DNA of 64,000 nt from Flammeovirga sp. OC4 (GCF_000812565.1 NZ_JTAM01000020.1:1-64000), one strand, 5' to 3'; positions 17,626 to 26,811 are shown, numbered from the stretch's first letter. Made by a program: numbers and translations. The notes: generated by a model not told the origin, from the sequence alone.

Positions 17626-17760
17626 TGAGCAGTTCTTCCCCGGCCTTGAAGGGAAAAGCGTTAAGAATGCAATGGCGCGAATGTTAAGCGAAAGCGTCAT
17701 TCGTGTCCTACAGATCACTAGAAATCTCCTGATTTCTAAATACCATAAAGCTTGTAGAAA
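17626..17760 (+). repeat. Partial MITE-like repeat with AGAAATC-type two-hairpin module
   Basis: CGGCCTTGAAGGGAAAAGCG, then CGAATG/CATTCG (17678-17703) and AGAAATC-TCCT-GATTTCT (17720-17737). This is the right half of the element seen whole at 37105-37471. No TIR is visible here. The remaining bases to 18059 are AT-rich with no gene seen. Confidence 0.6.
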
Positions 17761-18059
17761 CCCCATTTAATAATTACCTCCAATTCTTAATAAAACCTAT
17801 TAAGACCTTACGCCTTAACACTTCTATGCTGATTTATTGGTTAAAAAAATTAAATTAGCGGAATAACTTTCATCTAAATCATCTATTCAACTCATTACAG
17901 AATTTTAATTACTCTTAATCCAAGCTCATTTATCGTTCGGATTTTACAAGTAAATAATGCCTAAGTGTATCCATTATAAATGCTGGTTTCAAAATCCAAG
18001 TGCATATTTTTACGCTTTGTCTGTAACTGATTAGGTGTTTTATTATCAATACAATACCA

Positions 18060-20432
18060 ATGAAAACTGTAAATTTTAGTGTCAATTTAATTTTACTACT
18101 ATTCATCTCCATTATCACTTTTGCCAACGACAATTTGGACAAAAAGGGTAACGTTAAAGGTCAGATCATTGATCAGAAAGAGGGTAGTCCTGTAGGGTAC
18201 GCCACTGTATCTCTAAACAACAAAGACAATGTCTCTATCGGTGGAGGCTTAACGGACGACGAAGGCCGGTTCAGAATCAAAAACATCCCTTATGGAAATT
18301 ATACGCTTGTAGTACAATTTGTGGGGTACACTACTTTACAACAGCAGATTAAGATTTCTACGCCTAATACGGATCTTGGACAGATCAAAATTGGAGAAAA
18401 TGTAGAACAGTTGGAGGAAGTAGAAGTTCGTGCCGAGAAAACAAGTATTGAACGTTCCATTGACAAAAAAGTAGTCAATGTCAGCGACGCCATGATTGCT
18501 GAAGGCAATTCTGTCTCTGAGGTGCTTCAAACCATTCCAGAAATTAGTGTAGGTTCAGATGGAGCCATCAGCCTCAGGGGAGAAAGTAACGTCAGGGTGT
18601 TGATTGACGGGAAACCTTCACAAATTGATCCAGCTCAGATTTTTCAAACATTACCAGCAGGTTCTATTGAAAAAATTGAAGTGATCACCAACCCTTCTGC
18701 GAAATACGATCCCGATGGCCTTTCGGGGATCATTAATGTGATCACCAAAAAAGACAAAATGAAAGGGCTCAATGGTAGTGCAAATATTGGTGCCGGTACT
18801 GGAGAAAAATACAATGGCTACCTTGGCTTAAACTATAGAATCAAAAAGTTCAACTTCTTTGGACAAGGTTCTTATGGTGAGAATAGATTTGAAAATCAAA
18901 AAGACTTAAAACGTATTTATGCTGACGAGACCATTCCTACTTTTGATCAAAAAGGAGATAACATTAGAAATGGCCGTTATTATAATACAAAATTTGGTGC
19001 AGATTACTTTTTAGATTCCACCAATACAATTACGCTATTTGCCGAGATTTGGAATTGGAGAGGCGGTGAGGATAACCTCTACACCAACACGAATTTAATA
19101 GGAGATCAGATCGTTTCTTCTCAACAAGAAATAGGAATTCAAAAGAATGAAGCTCAAGGTTATTCATTGAGTTTAAATCATAGAAAAGAGTTTAAAAAAG
19201 GGATACTAGAAAGCGACGGCTATTTTAATGGAGGAGAATCAGAGTTTTCTACCGCATCAATACTAGAAAGTGATACCGATAGAAATTCCTCTGTCAACAC
19301 CGATGCACGTTGGAATTATGCATCATTGAAAGTGGATTATTCCCATCAGATCAATGACAAGTCATCGTTGGAAACGGGATATAAAGGTGAACTTTTGGAT
19401 GCTTCCGCACAAATATCCAATAACTTGGTTGGCGAGATTGTAAATTACAGTTACGATTATGATCAGTATATCAATTCTCTGTATGGCTCCTACAATATTG
19501 CGTTGGGGAACTATGCGGTTAAAGCCGGCCTAAGAGGAGAGGTGGCAACCATTGACGGTACCGTAAAAACGGAAAGCGGCCAAGACACTACCTATAGTAT
19601 CAATTACGCAAGTTTATTCCCAACACTTCATATCCAAAGACAATTGGGAGAATTCAATACGCTTGCGGTGAGTTATTCAAGAAGAATCAACCGTCCAGGT
19701 ATTTTTAATATGTTGCCTATCGAACAACGTTCTAACTCCTCAACGGTCTCTGTAGGTAATCCCAACCTTCAACCTTCCTATACTAATTCGATCAGTTTGG
19801 ATCATAGTTATAACAAAGGAAAGCTAGGATTGAATACGAGCGTTTACTTGAGACACAGTACTGACATTATCAGAAATGTATCGAGGTATGATTCTCTACA
19901 AGATCTAACGGTCTATACTTGGGCCAATTTAGGTTCTTCGATGACAGGTGGTGCATCGATTTCAGCCAATTATCAGATTGCAAAGTGGTGGAATATTGAT
20001 GCGAATTTGAATTTCTTCTACTTGGATATCCAAGATGACAACGAAGAGTTTACAGTACCTACAGATGCGAACCCTATTAACTGGACAGCGAAACTGAACA
20101 CGAGGTTTACGTTACCGAAAAATTTCACTTTACAGATCATGGGCAGATATGCCGGTCAACAATATGACGCTCAAAATATCACCCAACCCACCTATGCCCT
20201 CAATCTAGCCGTGAAGAAAGCCGTCTTAAAACGTAAGGGTAATATCTCCTTCAAAATTGATGATATTATCAACAGCGGTTTTACGAAAGATGTATTTGGT
20301 AGAGACTTCCAAGAACAAACCTACTACTTACAAGAACGCCCTGTCTATAGATTGTCATTCTCTTATGCCTTTGGAGGGCAGTTCCAAGGTAGAAAAGCAA
20401 GAAAACTACATAGTTCAGGCGGTATGAATTAA
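18060..20432 (+). CDS. Outer-membrane beta-barrel receptor (TonB-receptor-like, OMP_b-brl_3 type)
   Basis: A 790-residue protein with signal peptide (to about 22, TFAND) and a carboxypeptidase-regulatory domain (30-110, VKGQIIDQKEGSPVGYATVSL). The plug-like region has VSEVLQTIPEISVGSDGAISLRG and ITNPSAKYDPDGLSGIINVITKK, followed by a long barrel. The signatures SVRGE.NVRVLIDG, NPSAKYD and NRPG mark the outer-membrane beta-barrel family close to TonB receptors but without SusC features. It is a single gene closed by a strong two-way terminator. The substrate is unknown. Confidence 0.85.
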   Translation: MKTVNFSVNLILLLFISIITFANDNLDKKGNVKGQIIDQKEGSPVGYATVSLNNKDNVSIGGGLTDDEGRFRIKNIPYGNYTLVVQFVGYTTLQQQIKISTPNTDLGQIKIGENVEQLEEVEVRAEKTSIERSIDKKVVNVSDAMIAEGNSVSEVLQTIPEISVGSDGAISLRGESNVRVLIDGKPSQIDPAQIFQTLPAGSIEKIEVITNPSAKYDPDGLSGIINVITKKDKMKGLNGSANIGAGTGEKYNGYLGLNYRIKKFNFFGQGSYGENRFENQKDLKRIYADETIPTFDQKGDNIRNGRYYNTKFGADYFLDSTNTITLFAEIWNWRGGEDNLYTNTNLIGDQIVSSQQEIGIQKNEAQGYSLSLNHRKEFKKGILESDGYFNGGESEFSTASILESDTDRNSSVNTDARWNYASLKVDYSHQINDKSSLETGYKGELLDASAQISNNLVGEIVNYSYDYDQYINSLYGSYNIALGNYAVKAGLRGEVATIDGTVKTESGQDTTYSINYASLFPTLHIQRQLGEFNTLAVSYSRRINRPGIFNMLPIEQRSNSSTVSVGNPNLQPSYTNSISLDHSYNKGKLGLNTSVYLRHSTDIIRNVSRYDSLQDLTVYTWANLGSSMTGGASISANYQIAKWWNIDANLNFFYLDIQDDNEEFTVPTDANPINWTAKLNTRFTLPKNFTLQIMGRYAGQQYDAQNITQPTYALNLAVKKAVLKRKGNISFKIDDIINSGFTKDVFGRDFQEQTYYLQERPVYRLSFSYAFGGQFQGRKARKLHSSGGMN

Positions 20433-20473
20433 TTTGAGGTAAGAGGTAGGACTGTTTTTGGGGTCTACTTCAA

Positions 20474-20536
20474 TAAAAAAATCTAAGCCACGTATTGGAG
20501 CAGAAGAACTGTATCCAATCGTGGCTTAGATTTTTT
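20474..20536. terminator. Strong bidirectional terminator
   Basis: AAAAAAATCTAAGCCACG with TATTGG pairs with CCAATCGTGGCTTAGATTTTTTTT, giving runs of A before and T after. It separates the conserved chromosome from the accessory island. Confidence 0.8.
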
Positions 20537-20550
20537 TTGTGCTAACAGAC

Positions 20551-20765
20551 TGAAAATGAAATACAAATTTAATATTCAGTTTATTTGATGTTATTAACAA
20601 ATCGTCTATATTGCGGTATCTCTTACAATAAAACTAAAAGCAGCAAGCAAACTTACTTTGAAAATTAGCTAAATACTTACTTGGTGTAATAGAGAATAGT
20701 AAGAGGTTATTATTAATGGATATATGCCACTGCTACTTTTTTGAAATAAACTTAATGTGGTGTTT
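20551..20765 (+). repeat. Island leader repeat, copy A
   Basis: This aligns imperfectly with 25727-25968. Shared blocks include TGAAAATGAAATACAA, CATCTCTTAC/TATCTCTTAC, AGCAAGC-AACTTA, TTAGCTAAA-ACTT and TATTAAT-GATATA. The last shared part, AACTTAATGTGGTG versus CAATTTAATGTGTTATG, lies just before the starts of both operons. It is noncoding in both. Confidence 0.6.
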
Positions 20766-20790
20766 ATCGAGTATTAAACAAACTAATCGA

Positions 20791-22374
20791 ATGGATAAAT
20801 CTGATGGATCTATGATAATTAGTATACTCCTCATTTTAGGAGTTCTAGTTGTGGGGATTAACATAATACGTTTTCTTATCTCATCGGGGAAAAAAGCGAA
20901 AAAGGATGACCCTTATGCTCTTGGGCTACCACAAGGTTCAGTTAGAGCAGTTTTATCTATTTCACTTATTCTATTTTTTATACTCATTGCATTATTCTTT
21001 TACAACGATAGTACATTTGAAAAAGCTGAATTAGCAGAGAGTACTCTTACTATTCTCGGAACATTGGTTATCGCCGTTTCCTCATTCTATTTTGGTATAA
21101 AAGCAACTGAGCAAGGTAGTAAAATTGCTAAAGACACTCTAAAAGATTTAAGTGATCACTCTAAATCTGAAAACCAAAACGTACCACCTGAAATAATCCT
21201 AAAAGCCATTGCTCAAAACAAAGAATTATGGAAACAACAATACCAATCTGAAGATGTAAAACTGGGGAAGAAACAATCTGCCAATACTCAGTTTGATGTC
21301 AACTGTTTACAGTTTTTAGTCAAGTCAAAGTTAACATACGTTAATACTAAAAGTGCTATACCTGTGTTTGTTTATTTCACCGCTGATTCGAAAAATTATA
21401 GTATACCAACCGATGTAGTCGTTATTTCAGGGAATGAAACTACAAGTTTGAACGAAAAGGTAGTTACTTTAAATTTAATTGATGAAGCTCTAATAGAAAA
21501 TAAGGAAATGTGGTTGAAAATGTATGGTGCAGAAGATATTCTGGCAGCGTTAAAAGTAAAAGGTGAACTAAGACAGAAAGTTCCTTGTATTCAGTTTATT
21601 GTAGCATGTAAATCCAACCAATTAGACACGCAAATTATTCCAAAATACATAACATATCAAAATTATAATATTCCTACAGATGTAGTAGAGAAAGACGGAG
21701 CAGGTATTGATACAAGTGATATACAAGTAGGAGATGCCGTATGGAGGCAAGGAACAACAGCGAAAGGTACGCTCGGAATAAAAGTTTATCGCGATAATGC
21801 TGATGGTTCTAAAACTGATTTTTTATTGAGTTGTTATCACGTGTTTTGTAGTTCCGAATTGAGCAATGGAACAAAAAAATATACATCTACTTCTAATAGT
21901 TCTATTGTTGCTAAAATAAATGGGAATACCACTGAAATTGCTAAAGTAGTAGAAGGTGAATTAAACACAAAGTTAGATGCAGCCTTATCTGAAATCAATA
22001 GCAATGTATCTGTTGATAATCATTTAAAAGGTTTTTTAGGTATACCCAAATATGGTATACGTCTAATTACTAATCAAGAAGTAATAGACGAAACTACGGT
22101 TTTTACTTATGGAGCAAGGACTAAAAAAGCAATAAGCGGTACAGTTATATCTAGAGTAGCGAGCCCAAATATTAAGTTAAATGGTAAAAAAGTACGATTT
22201 AAAAATGTCATTCCTGTTACAAAAATTTCTGTAAAAGGTGATTCAGGTGCTATGGTTGTGGATGATAAGGGGAAAATAATCGGTATCATATTCGCCTCTG
22301 ATAGCAAAACTTCTTATGTCGTACCCATACTAGAAATAATTACTCACTTCAGAATTAAAATTTATTATGCGTAA
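20791..22374 (+). CDS. Membrane-anchored trypsin-like serine protease
   Basis: The start at ATG 20791 is preferred because ATG 20716 lies in a noncoding segment repeated at 25.8 kb where the ATG is absent. Residues 8-30 form a membrane helix. GLPQGSVRAVLSISLI (about 45-72) and 84-103 form a helical hairpin typical of GLP.GS.R proteins. Two related modules with NKE(L/M)W...QF.V...IPTDVV lie about 125-320. The last 200 residues are a trypsin-like domain: His 350 in LLSCYHVF, Asp 396 in KLDAALSEI and Ser 485 in KGDSGAMVV. The PTDVV-GTLG-LLS.YHV order is that of bacterial S1-family proteases. It overlaps the next gene by 8 bp. The substrate and the side of the membrane are unknown. Confidence 0.75.
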   Translation: MDKSDGSMIISILLILGVLVVGINIIRFLISSGKKAKKDDPYALGLPQGSVRAVLSISLILFFILIALFFYNDSTFEKAELAESTLTILGTLVIAVSSFYFGIKATEQGSKIAKDTLKDLSDHSKSENQNVPPEIILKAIAQNKELWKQQYQSEDVKLGKKQSANTQFDVNCLQFLVKSKLTYVNTKSAIPVFVYFTADSKNYSIPTDVVVISGNETTSLNEKVVTLNLIDEALIENKEMWLKMYGAEDILAALKVKGELRQKVPCIQFIVACKSNQLDTQIIPKYITYQNYNIPTDVVEKDGAGIDTSDIQVGDAVWRQGTTAKGTLGIKVYRDNADGSKTDFLLSCYHVFCSSELSNGTKKYTSTSNSSIVAKINGNTTEIAKVVEGELNTKLDAALSEINSNVSVDNHLKGFLGIPKYGIRLITNQEVIDETTVFTYGARTKKAISGTVISRVASPNIKLNGKKVRFKNVIPVTKISVKGDSGAMVVDDKGKIIGIIFASDSKTSYVVPILEIITHFRIKIYYA

Positions 22375-23815
22375 CATTTTAACTACAATCATTTTTGGAC
22401 TATTTTGTTTTGGTTCATCAAATGTATTAGCAATCGATTCCAAGACTATAATCATTGATGTTTCTATAGCAATAGAACAAGATGGGGCTATAACAAATTT
22501 ATCAAGAAGCCAACTGGAGGATGGATTATATCTTAAATTAACTAATTTACACGCTTCAGATAGGGCTACTGATTATGTATTAGATGGTGGAAACTTTACT
22601 GATTCAGATAATTTGTTGAACTTATCTAATCAAGATCTTTCAATTAGTAATAGAGCACTTATCTTCAATCTTACATCATTAGATAGAGTTGAGGTGAATG
22701 AGGGAGGAAGTAATATTAAATTAAAAGTCAGGTATCAAGGACAAAATAAACCTGTAATTTGCAGTACTGAAGATTATTTTGATTTAGTTATTAATATTTC
22801 AGATGAAGTTGGTAATAATTCAGATGAAGATGACATAGGTGGTGGAGATTGTAAAACATTCACTTCGGTAGAAATACAGAAGCAAGCGGTGGATTATGTT
22901 ACAAGTAAAACAGGTTACAAAAAACACCATTCCAAAAAGACTAATCTATTTTTGGAAAATAATATTGTACATATTTATATAGATGAAAATGGGAATCTCA
23001 TCAAAACAGGAATACCTACCACAGCTAAAGAAAGTTACCTCTATCAGGTACACCTGCTATATGAGGCCAATTACTGTGATTTTGCCGTGTATGAATTTAC
23101 TTATGATGGTGCATATAGTCCTAAATTTAGCATTCTTAACACTGGAGAAGAAGAAACTGCAGAATTGAATTCAGAAGATGATGATACAGAACCAGTAATT
23201 AAGGAGATAGAGTTTGCTGTAATTGGACCATTTACAGATGAATTTGATATCAAGATAGTGAAAAAAGTGACAGGTAAAAAAGATAGAGTTTTACTAAATC
23301 ATAAAATAGATGTTGCCAAACTCTATCACGTTTCTATTTCAACTGGTCTATTATTTAGTAGTTTGAGAAACCCTCAAAATATAGAAACTTTTACCAAAGC
23401 GAACGGAGAAACCACACTTGTAGCAGACGACCCTAGAGACAGGGGGATGTTGACTATTATGGCAACTTTTTACCCTTGGGGCAGAAGCTTTTTATTTCCT
23501 CCAGAAGGCGGAGTTTTTGACAAATCAAGATTTGGTATACAAGTAGGTACTAGATTAGATTCTAAGGCAGCAGAGAATTTCTTTGCAGGTTTATCACACG
23601 ATTTTGCTCGTGGTGGAACTTTTTCCTATGGATTGCATTACGGCAGAAGAAATTACGTGGCGGGAGCTAGAAATTTTGATTTTGGCAATGATATTTTTGA
23701 TTTACCTGAACTTAATGTAAAACAAGAGTGGGGAGTAGGATTTTACGTTGGAGTGGTAATAGATACAAGAGTAGCAGGACAGTTATTTAAAAGTCTTGGA
23801 GGCAATAATAACTAG
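22367..23815 (+). CDS. Exported protein, partner of the membrane protease
   Basis: A 482-residue protein with signal peptide (1-22, ending VLA). The first 150 residues are beta-rich. An acidic GNNSDEDDIGGGD linker leads to a mixed region, and another acidic linker (EEETAELNSEDDDTEP) precedes the C-terminal 200 residues. These look like short outer-membrane beta strands (FAGLSHDFARGGTFSYGLHYG; EWGVGFYVGVVIDTRVAG). The 8-bp overlap with the protease gene implies translational coupling and a shared function. It could be a protease substrate or an outer-membrane receptor. No known family was recognised. Confidence 0.65.
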   Translation: MRNILTTIIFGLFCFGSSNVLAIDSKTIIIDVSIAIEQDGAITNLSRSQLEDGLYLKLTNLHASDRATDYVLDGGNFTDSDNLLNLSNQDLSISNRALIFNLTSLDRVEVNEGGSNIKLKVRYQGQNKPVICSTEDYFDLVINISDEVGNNSDEDDIGGGDCKTFTSVEIQKQAVDYVTSKTGYKKHHSKKTNLFLENNIVHIYIDENGNLIKTGIPTTAKESYLYQVHLLYEANYCDFAVYEFTYDGAYSPKFSILNTGEEETAELNSEDDDTEPVIKEIEFAVIGPFTDEFDIKIVKKVTGKKDRVLLNHKIDVAKLYHVSISTGLLFSSLRNPQNIETFTKANGETTLVADDPRDRGMLTIMATFYPWGRSFLFPPEGGVFDKSRFGIQVGTRLDSKAAENFFAGLSHDFARGGTFSYGLHYGRRNYVAGARNFDFGNDIFDLPELNVKQEWGVGFYVGVVIDTRVAGQLFKSLGGNNN

Positions 23816-23830
23816 TGCACTACACATAGT

Positions 23831-23922
23831 ATAAGTCCAATAAGGTTTTAAGGCTAAAGCAAAAGGTCATTTTGTTTTTGCAAACCGAAAATAAAAACCT
23901 ACAAATTCCTTATTGGGCTTAT
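23831..23922 (+). ncRNA. Long structured hairpin between island genes
   Basis: A 15-bp stem, ATAAGTCCAATAAGG (23831-23845) with CCTTATTGGGCTTAT (23908-23922), encloses further pairing (GGTTTT/AAAACC and GCAAAA/TTTTGC). There is no T run after it. It could be a structured RNA, a processing site or a recombination site; the type label is tentative. Confidence 0.35.
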
Positions 23923-24001
23923 ACAAACTTGTTTGAATACAACCCTTCTTTTGGTTGTTAGTTATATTACATTAATCAATTAAAACAAACTGTTCGTATC
24001 T

Positions 24002-25414
24002 ATGGTATTATCAATATGGCAAATTGTACTTTTTTTAGGAGTGTCTGCAATTTTAGGTGGTTTGACTGCTAGTACATTTATTTATTATATAATGGTAAAA
24101 AGAAATAGAGAAAAAGTACTTCAATTGCAACCGGATAAATTAACAGAAGAAATTGTTAATTTGAAGTCTAGTCTTCAAGTTATCTATATAGTAGGCCCTA
24201 TCTTTGCTTTGCTGCTTTCAGTATCAGGAATAAAAGGCTGGGAAGAAATATCGAAAATAGGTGCTACTGAAATAACTGAATCTCAGGTAGAAATAGAGTC
24301 AATGAAAGGTGACGTTAAAGTATTGTTAAAAAAAATCGAAAAGTATGAAAATATAGTGACAGAATCTGATTTGGATGGCTATATATCTATTCATAGTATC
24401 GAAAGTTATTTAAAACCTTATGCCCTAGAAGCAAATTTAGAACTTTACCTTAAGGAAAGTAGTTTTAATCAACAAGCTAAATCATTTGCGAAGACAATCG
24501 ATTTAAATGATAAAGTCACAACAGAAGGTCTTAAAGATTTTTTGAAAATATATTTGAAAGAAGAAGATTTTAATAATAGGATTGGGAACTTTGCGAAGAC
24601 AACCGATTTAAATGATAAAGTTACAACAGAAGGTCTTAAAGATTTTTTGAAAATATATTTGAAAGAAGAAGATTTTAATAATAGGATTGGGAACTTTGCG
24701 AAGACAACCGATTTAAATGATAAAGTTACAACAGAAGGTCTTAAAGATTTTTTGAAAATATATTTGAAAGAAGAAGATTTTAATAATAGGATTGGGAACT
24801 TTGCGAAGACAACCGATTTAAATGATAAAGTTACAACAGAAGGTCTTAAAGATTTTTTGAAAATATATTTGAAAGAAGAAGATTTTAATAATAGGATTGG
24901 GAACTTTGCGAAGACAACCGATTTAAATGATAAAGTTACAACAGAAGGTCTTAAAGATTTTTTGAAAATATATTTGAAAGAAGAAGATTTTAATAATAGG
25001 ATTGGGAACTTTGCGAAGACAACCGATTTAAATGATAAAGTTACAACAGAAGGTCTTAAAGATTTTTTGAAAATATATTTGAAAGAAGAAGATTTTAATA
25101 ATAGGATTGGGAACTTTGCGAAGACAACCGATTTAAATGATAAAGTTACAACAGAAGGTCTTAAAGATTTTTTGAAAATATATTTGAAAGAAGAAGATTT
25201 TAACAATAGGATTGGGAACTTTGCGAAGGCAACTGATTTAAATGATAAAGTTACAACAGAAAGCCTTAAAGATATTTTGAAAATATATTTGAAAGAAGAA
25301 GATTTTAATAATAGGATTGGAAACTTTGCGAAGGCAACCGATTTAAATGATAAAGTTACAACAGAAAGCCTTAAAGATATTTTAAAAGAAGAAGCTTTTA
25401 AAGTAATAGAATAG
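24002..25414 (+). CDS. Membrane protein with nine 35-residue tandem repeats
   Basis: A 470-residue protein with two N-terminal helices (about 6-30 and 59-78) and a helical stretch to about 160. Nine repeats of about 35 residues follow, consensus FAKTTDLNDKVTTEGLKDFL then KIYLKEEDFNNRIGN, the last truncated and ending KEEAFKVIE. A more diverged ancestor repeat precedes them (YLKPYALEANLELYLKESSF). The repeats are nearly identical in DNA. The pattern of short helices with acidic and basic residues resembles phage tail-fibre-like or coiled-coil stalks. It follows the protease/exported-protein pair by 186 bp in the same direction. No family was recognised. Confidence 0.68.
   Translation: MVLSIWQIVLFLGVSAILGGLTASTFIYYIMVKRNREKVLQLQPDKLTEEIVNLKSSLQVIYIVGPIFALLLSVSGIKGWEEISKIGATEITESQVEIESMKGDVKVLLKKIEKYENIVTESDLDGYISIHSIESYLKPYALEANLELYLKESSFNQQAKSFAKTIDLNDKVTTEGLKDFLKIYLKEEDFNNRIGNFAKTTDLNDKVTTEGLKDFLKIYLKEEDFNNRIGNFAKTTDLNDKVTTEGLKDFLKIYLKEEDFNNRIGNFAKTTDLNDKVTTEGLKDFLKIYLKEEDFNNRIGNFAKTTDLNDKVTTEGLKDFLKIYLKEEDFNNRIGNFAKTTDLNDKVTTEGLKDFLKIYLKEEDFNNRIGNFAKTTDLNDKVTTEGLKDFLKIYLKEEDFNNRIGNFAKATDLNDKVTTESLKDILKIYLKEEDFNNRIGNFAKATDLNDKVTTESLKDILKEEAFKVIE
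24487..25399 (+). repeat. 105-bp tandem repeats (coding VNTR)
   Basis: Unit starts containing TTGCGAAGAC fall at 24591, 24696, 24801, 24906, 25011 and 25116, exactly 105 bp apart, and continue as TTGCGAAGGC at 25221 and 25326. The central six units encode identical peptides with almost no base change. Confidence 0.92.
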
Positions 25415-25456
25415 TTATAAAAGCATAGTGTTACAAATGAATATTTAGAATTACAA

Positions 25457-25731
25457 TTGGATAACAGAGAAAATAAATATTCAGTTGTAGGTGAGAATGA
25501 AGGAAAGGGATTGTGTCCTTGTTGTAGATACTATTCTATAGGATTTGGAGAAGAAGGTTTTTATGATATTTGCCCAGTTTGCTTTTGGGAGAATGGAGGA
25601 GACGACCCCAATCATATAACATTAGAAGAAGCACAAAAAAAATTAAAATATTTGGTGCTATGGATAAACCTTTTTTAAAAGATATTGATCCAGAAGGTAA
25701 AATAAAATATGCTCATATAGATGAGGTTTGA
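25457..25731 (+). pseudogene. CPCC-family cysteine-rich protein, frameshifted in an A8 run
   Basis: The open frame from TTG 25457 encodes GLCPCCRYYSIGFGEEGFYD, then ICPVCFWENGGDDPNHITLEEAQKK. This is the CPCC-family double zinc-knuckle motif. It then runs off into LKYLVLWINLF and stops at 25678. One added A in the run of eight A (25635-25642) would restore frame as KIFGAMDKPFLKDIDPEG, ending at TGA 25729-25731. That matches the usual family tail (GA.DK.FLK). It is therefore a one-base frameshift, a slippage-controlled gene or a sequencing error. No ATG start is present; TTG is the only candidate. CPCC proteins are of unknown function, often found in accessory regions. Confidence 0.65.
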
Positions 25732-25968
25732 AAATGAAATACAATTTTTAAATCGTTTTGTTTTTTGTTATTTAATATTTTTTTAAATTCAAGCATCTCT
25801 TACGAAAAACTAAAACAGCAAGCGAACTTATTTTTGAAATTTAGCTAAAGACTTGATGTGGTAGTGTAAGGATTTTTATTAATTGATATACACCATAGTG
25901 TTATAAAATCACTGAATTTTCGGGTGTTGTAATTTGTAAATTATTGAAAACCAATTTAATGTGTTATG
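25727..25968 (+). repeat. Island leader repeat, copy B
   Basis: The second copy of the segment at 20551-20765, ending at the ATG of the next gene (25966). The ATG present at 20716 in copy A reads TTG here, which shows that this part is leader rather than coding. The cassette between the two copies is 5.2 kb. Confidence 0.6.
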
Positions 25969-26703
25969 GAAATGTTGTCAGAAATCCTGAAGAATACATC
26001 TTTATGGGAAGTAGTCATGCTTTTAGTTGTTGTTTATTTATTATTCCGTCCTGATCTCATAAATAGAATAACAAAGTTTAAAATCGGTGATTTTGAACTT
26101 GAATTGAGTGAGATGAAAAAAGAAATAGCAAAAGGCAATGAGATGATTATAGAATTAGAGACAGAACTTGAAAATGAAAAAAGGCAATTTGAAGAATTAC
26201 TAGATAGTTTTGATGCCAATGTACCTCTAAGTAATCTTAAATCAATAAGGCAGTCAATTAAAGCTCAAGCGAGAAATCTTGATGAGGAAGAGTTTTTGAG
26301 TAAGTATCTTAATGAGTCAGCCACTCCTGAAGAATTATATGCTGCTGCTGTTGGAATCAGAGAAAAAAGGCCTGTATCGCTTTTTCCAAACTTAATTGAC
26401 ATCTTAGATAATTTATCGAAACAGGAAGACTTAGGTGGTTACAGGCTAAATACAATTTGGACGCTAACAAGTGCAATTCATAAGATCTTGATCTCGATTG
26501 TACGTGATGGAGTAAAACCAATTCCATCTAAAGAACAATTAAATAAGTGCAAAGTCATGCTAAAGAGGCTAGATAATAATCCTAGAGTACTTGCTGATAG
26601 ACCTGATAAACCTATGAAAGGAATTAAGGGGCCAGTTAAGTATAGCTTAGATTGGTTGAAAAAACTAGAGAGCAATGTTTATAAAGCTAGATTATCAAAC
26701 TGA
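25966..26703 (+). CDS. Membrane-anchored coiled-coil protein next to AIPR
   Basis: A 245-residue protein with one N-terminal helix (about 12-28), the juxtamembrane KFKIGDFELELSEMKKEI and a coiled coil (40-75). A mostly helical C-terminal domain of about 150 residues follows (EEFLSKYLNESATPEELYAAAVGI). The short GDFELEL segment after a single helix occurs in several phage-defence membrane proteins, but I recognise no family. It is followed by the AIPR gene after 108 bp in the same direction, so they may form one defence unit. Confidence 0.65.
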   Translation: MEMLSEILKNTSLWEVVMLLVVVYLLFRPDLINRITKFKIGDFELELSEMKKEIAKGNEMIIELETELENEKRQFEELLDSFDANVPLSNLKSIRQSIKAQARNLDEEEFLSKYLNESATPEELYAAAVGIREKRPVSLFPNLIDILDNLSKQEDLGGYRLNTIWTLTSAIHKILISIVRDGVKPIPSKEQLNKCKVMLKRLDNNPRVLADRPDKPMKGIKGPVKYSLDWLKKLESNVYKARLSN

Positions 26704-26811
26704 ATTGATTAAAACAAATGGAGGGTAACTGTAGCTAAAAAAACAATTATAAGGTAACGTGACGAACTTGCTGATCACAGTTCAGTAATTAAACTAGTAA
26801 ACAATAAAAAC

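Noticed and set aside
20716-20790. Upstream ATG giving a longer protease
   Set aside because: The extra 25 residues lie in a leader repeated at 25.8 kb where the ATG is TTG.
23831-23922. Integron attC site
   Set aside because: The palindrome is attC-like in size, but no GTTRRRY/RYYYAAC core pair is clear at the ends and no integrase is in the window.
24469-25206. A 245-codon open frame on the minus strand through the repeat array
   Set aside because: It exists only because the 105-bp period keeps one frame open. It repeats a hydrophobic/basic unit and the plus-strand gene explains the region.
24487-25399. Regular repeats that might suggest a CRISPR array
   Set aside because: Units are contiguous, 105 bp and coding, with no spacers and no cas genes nearby.
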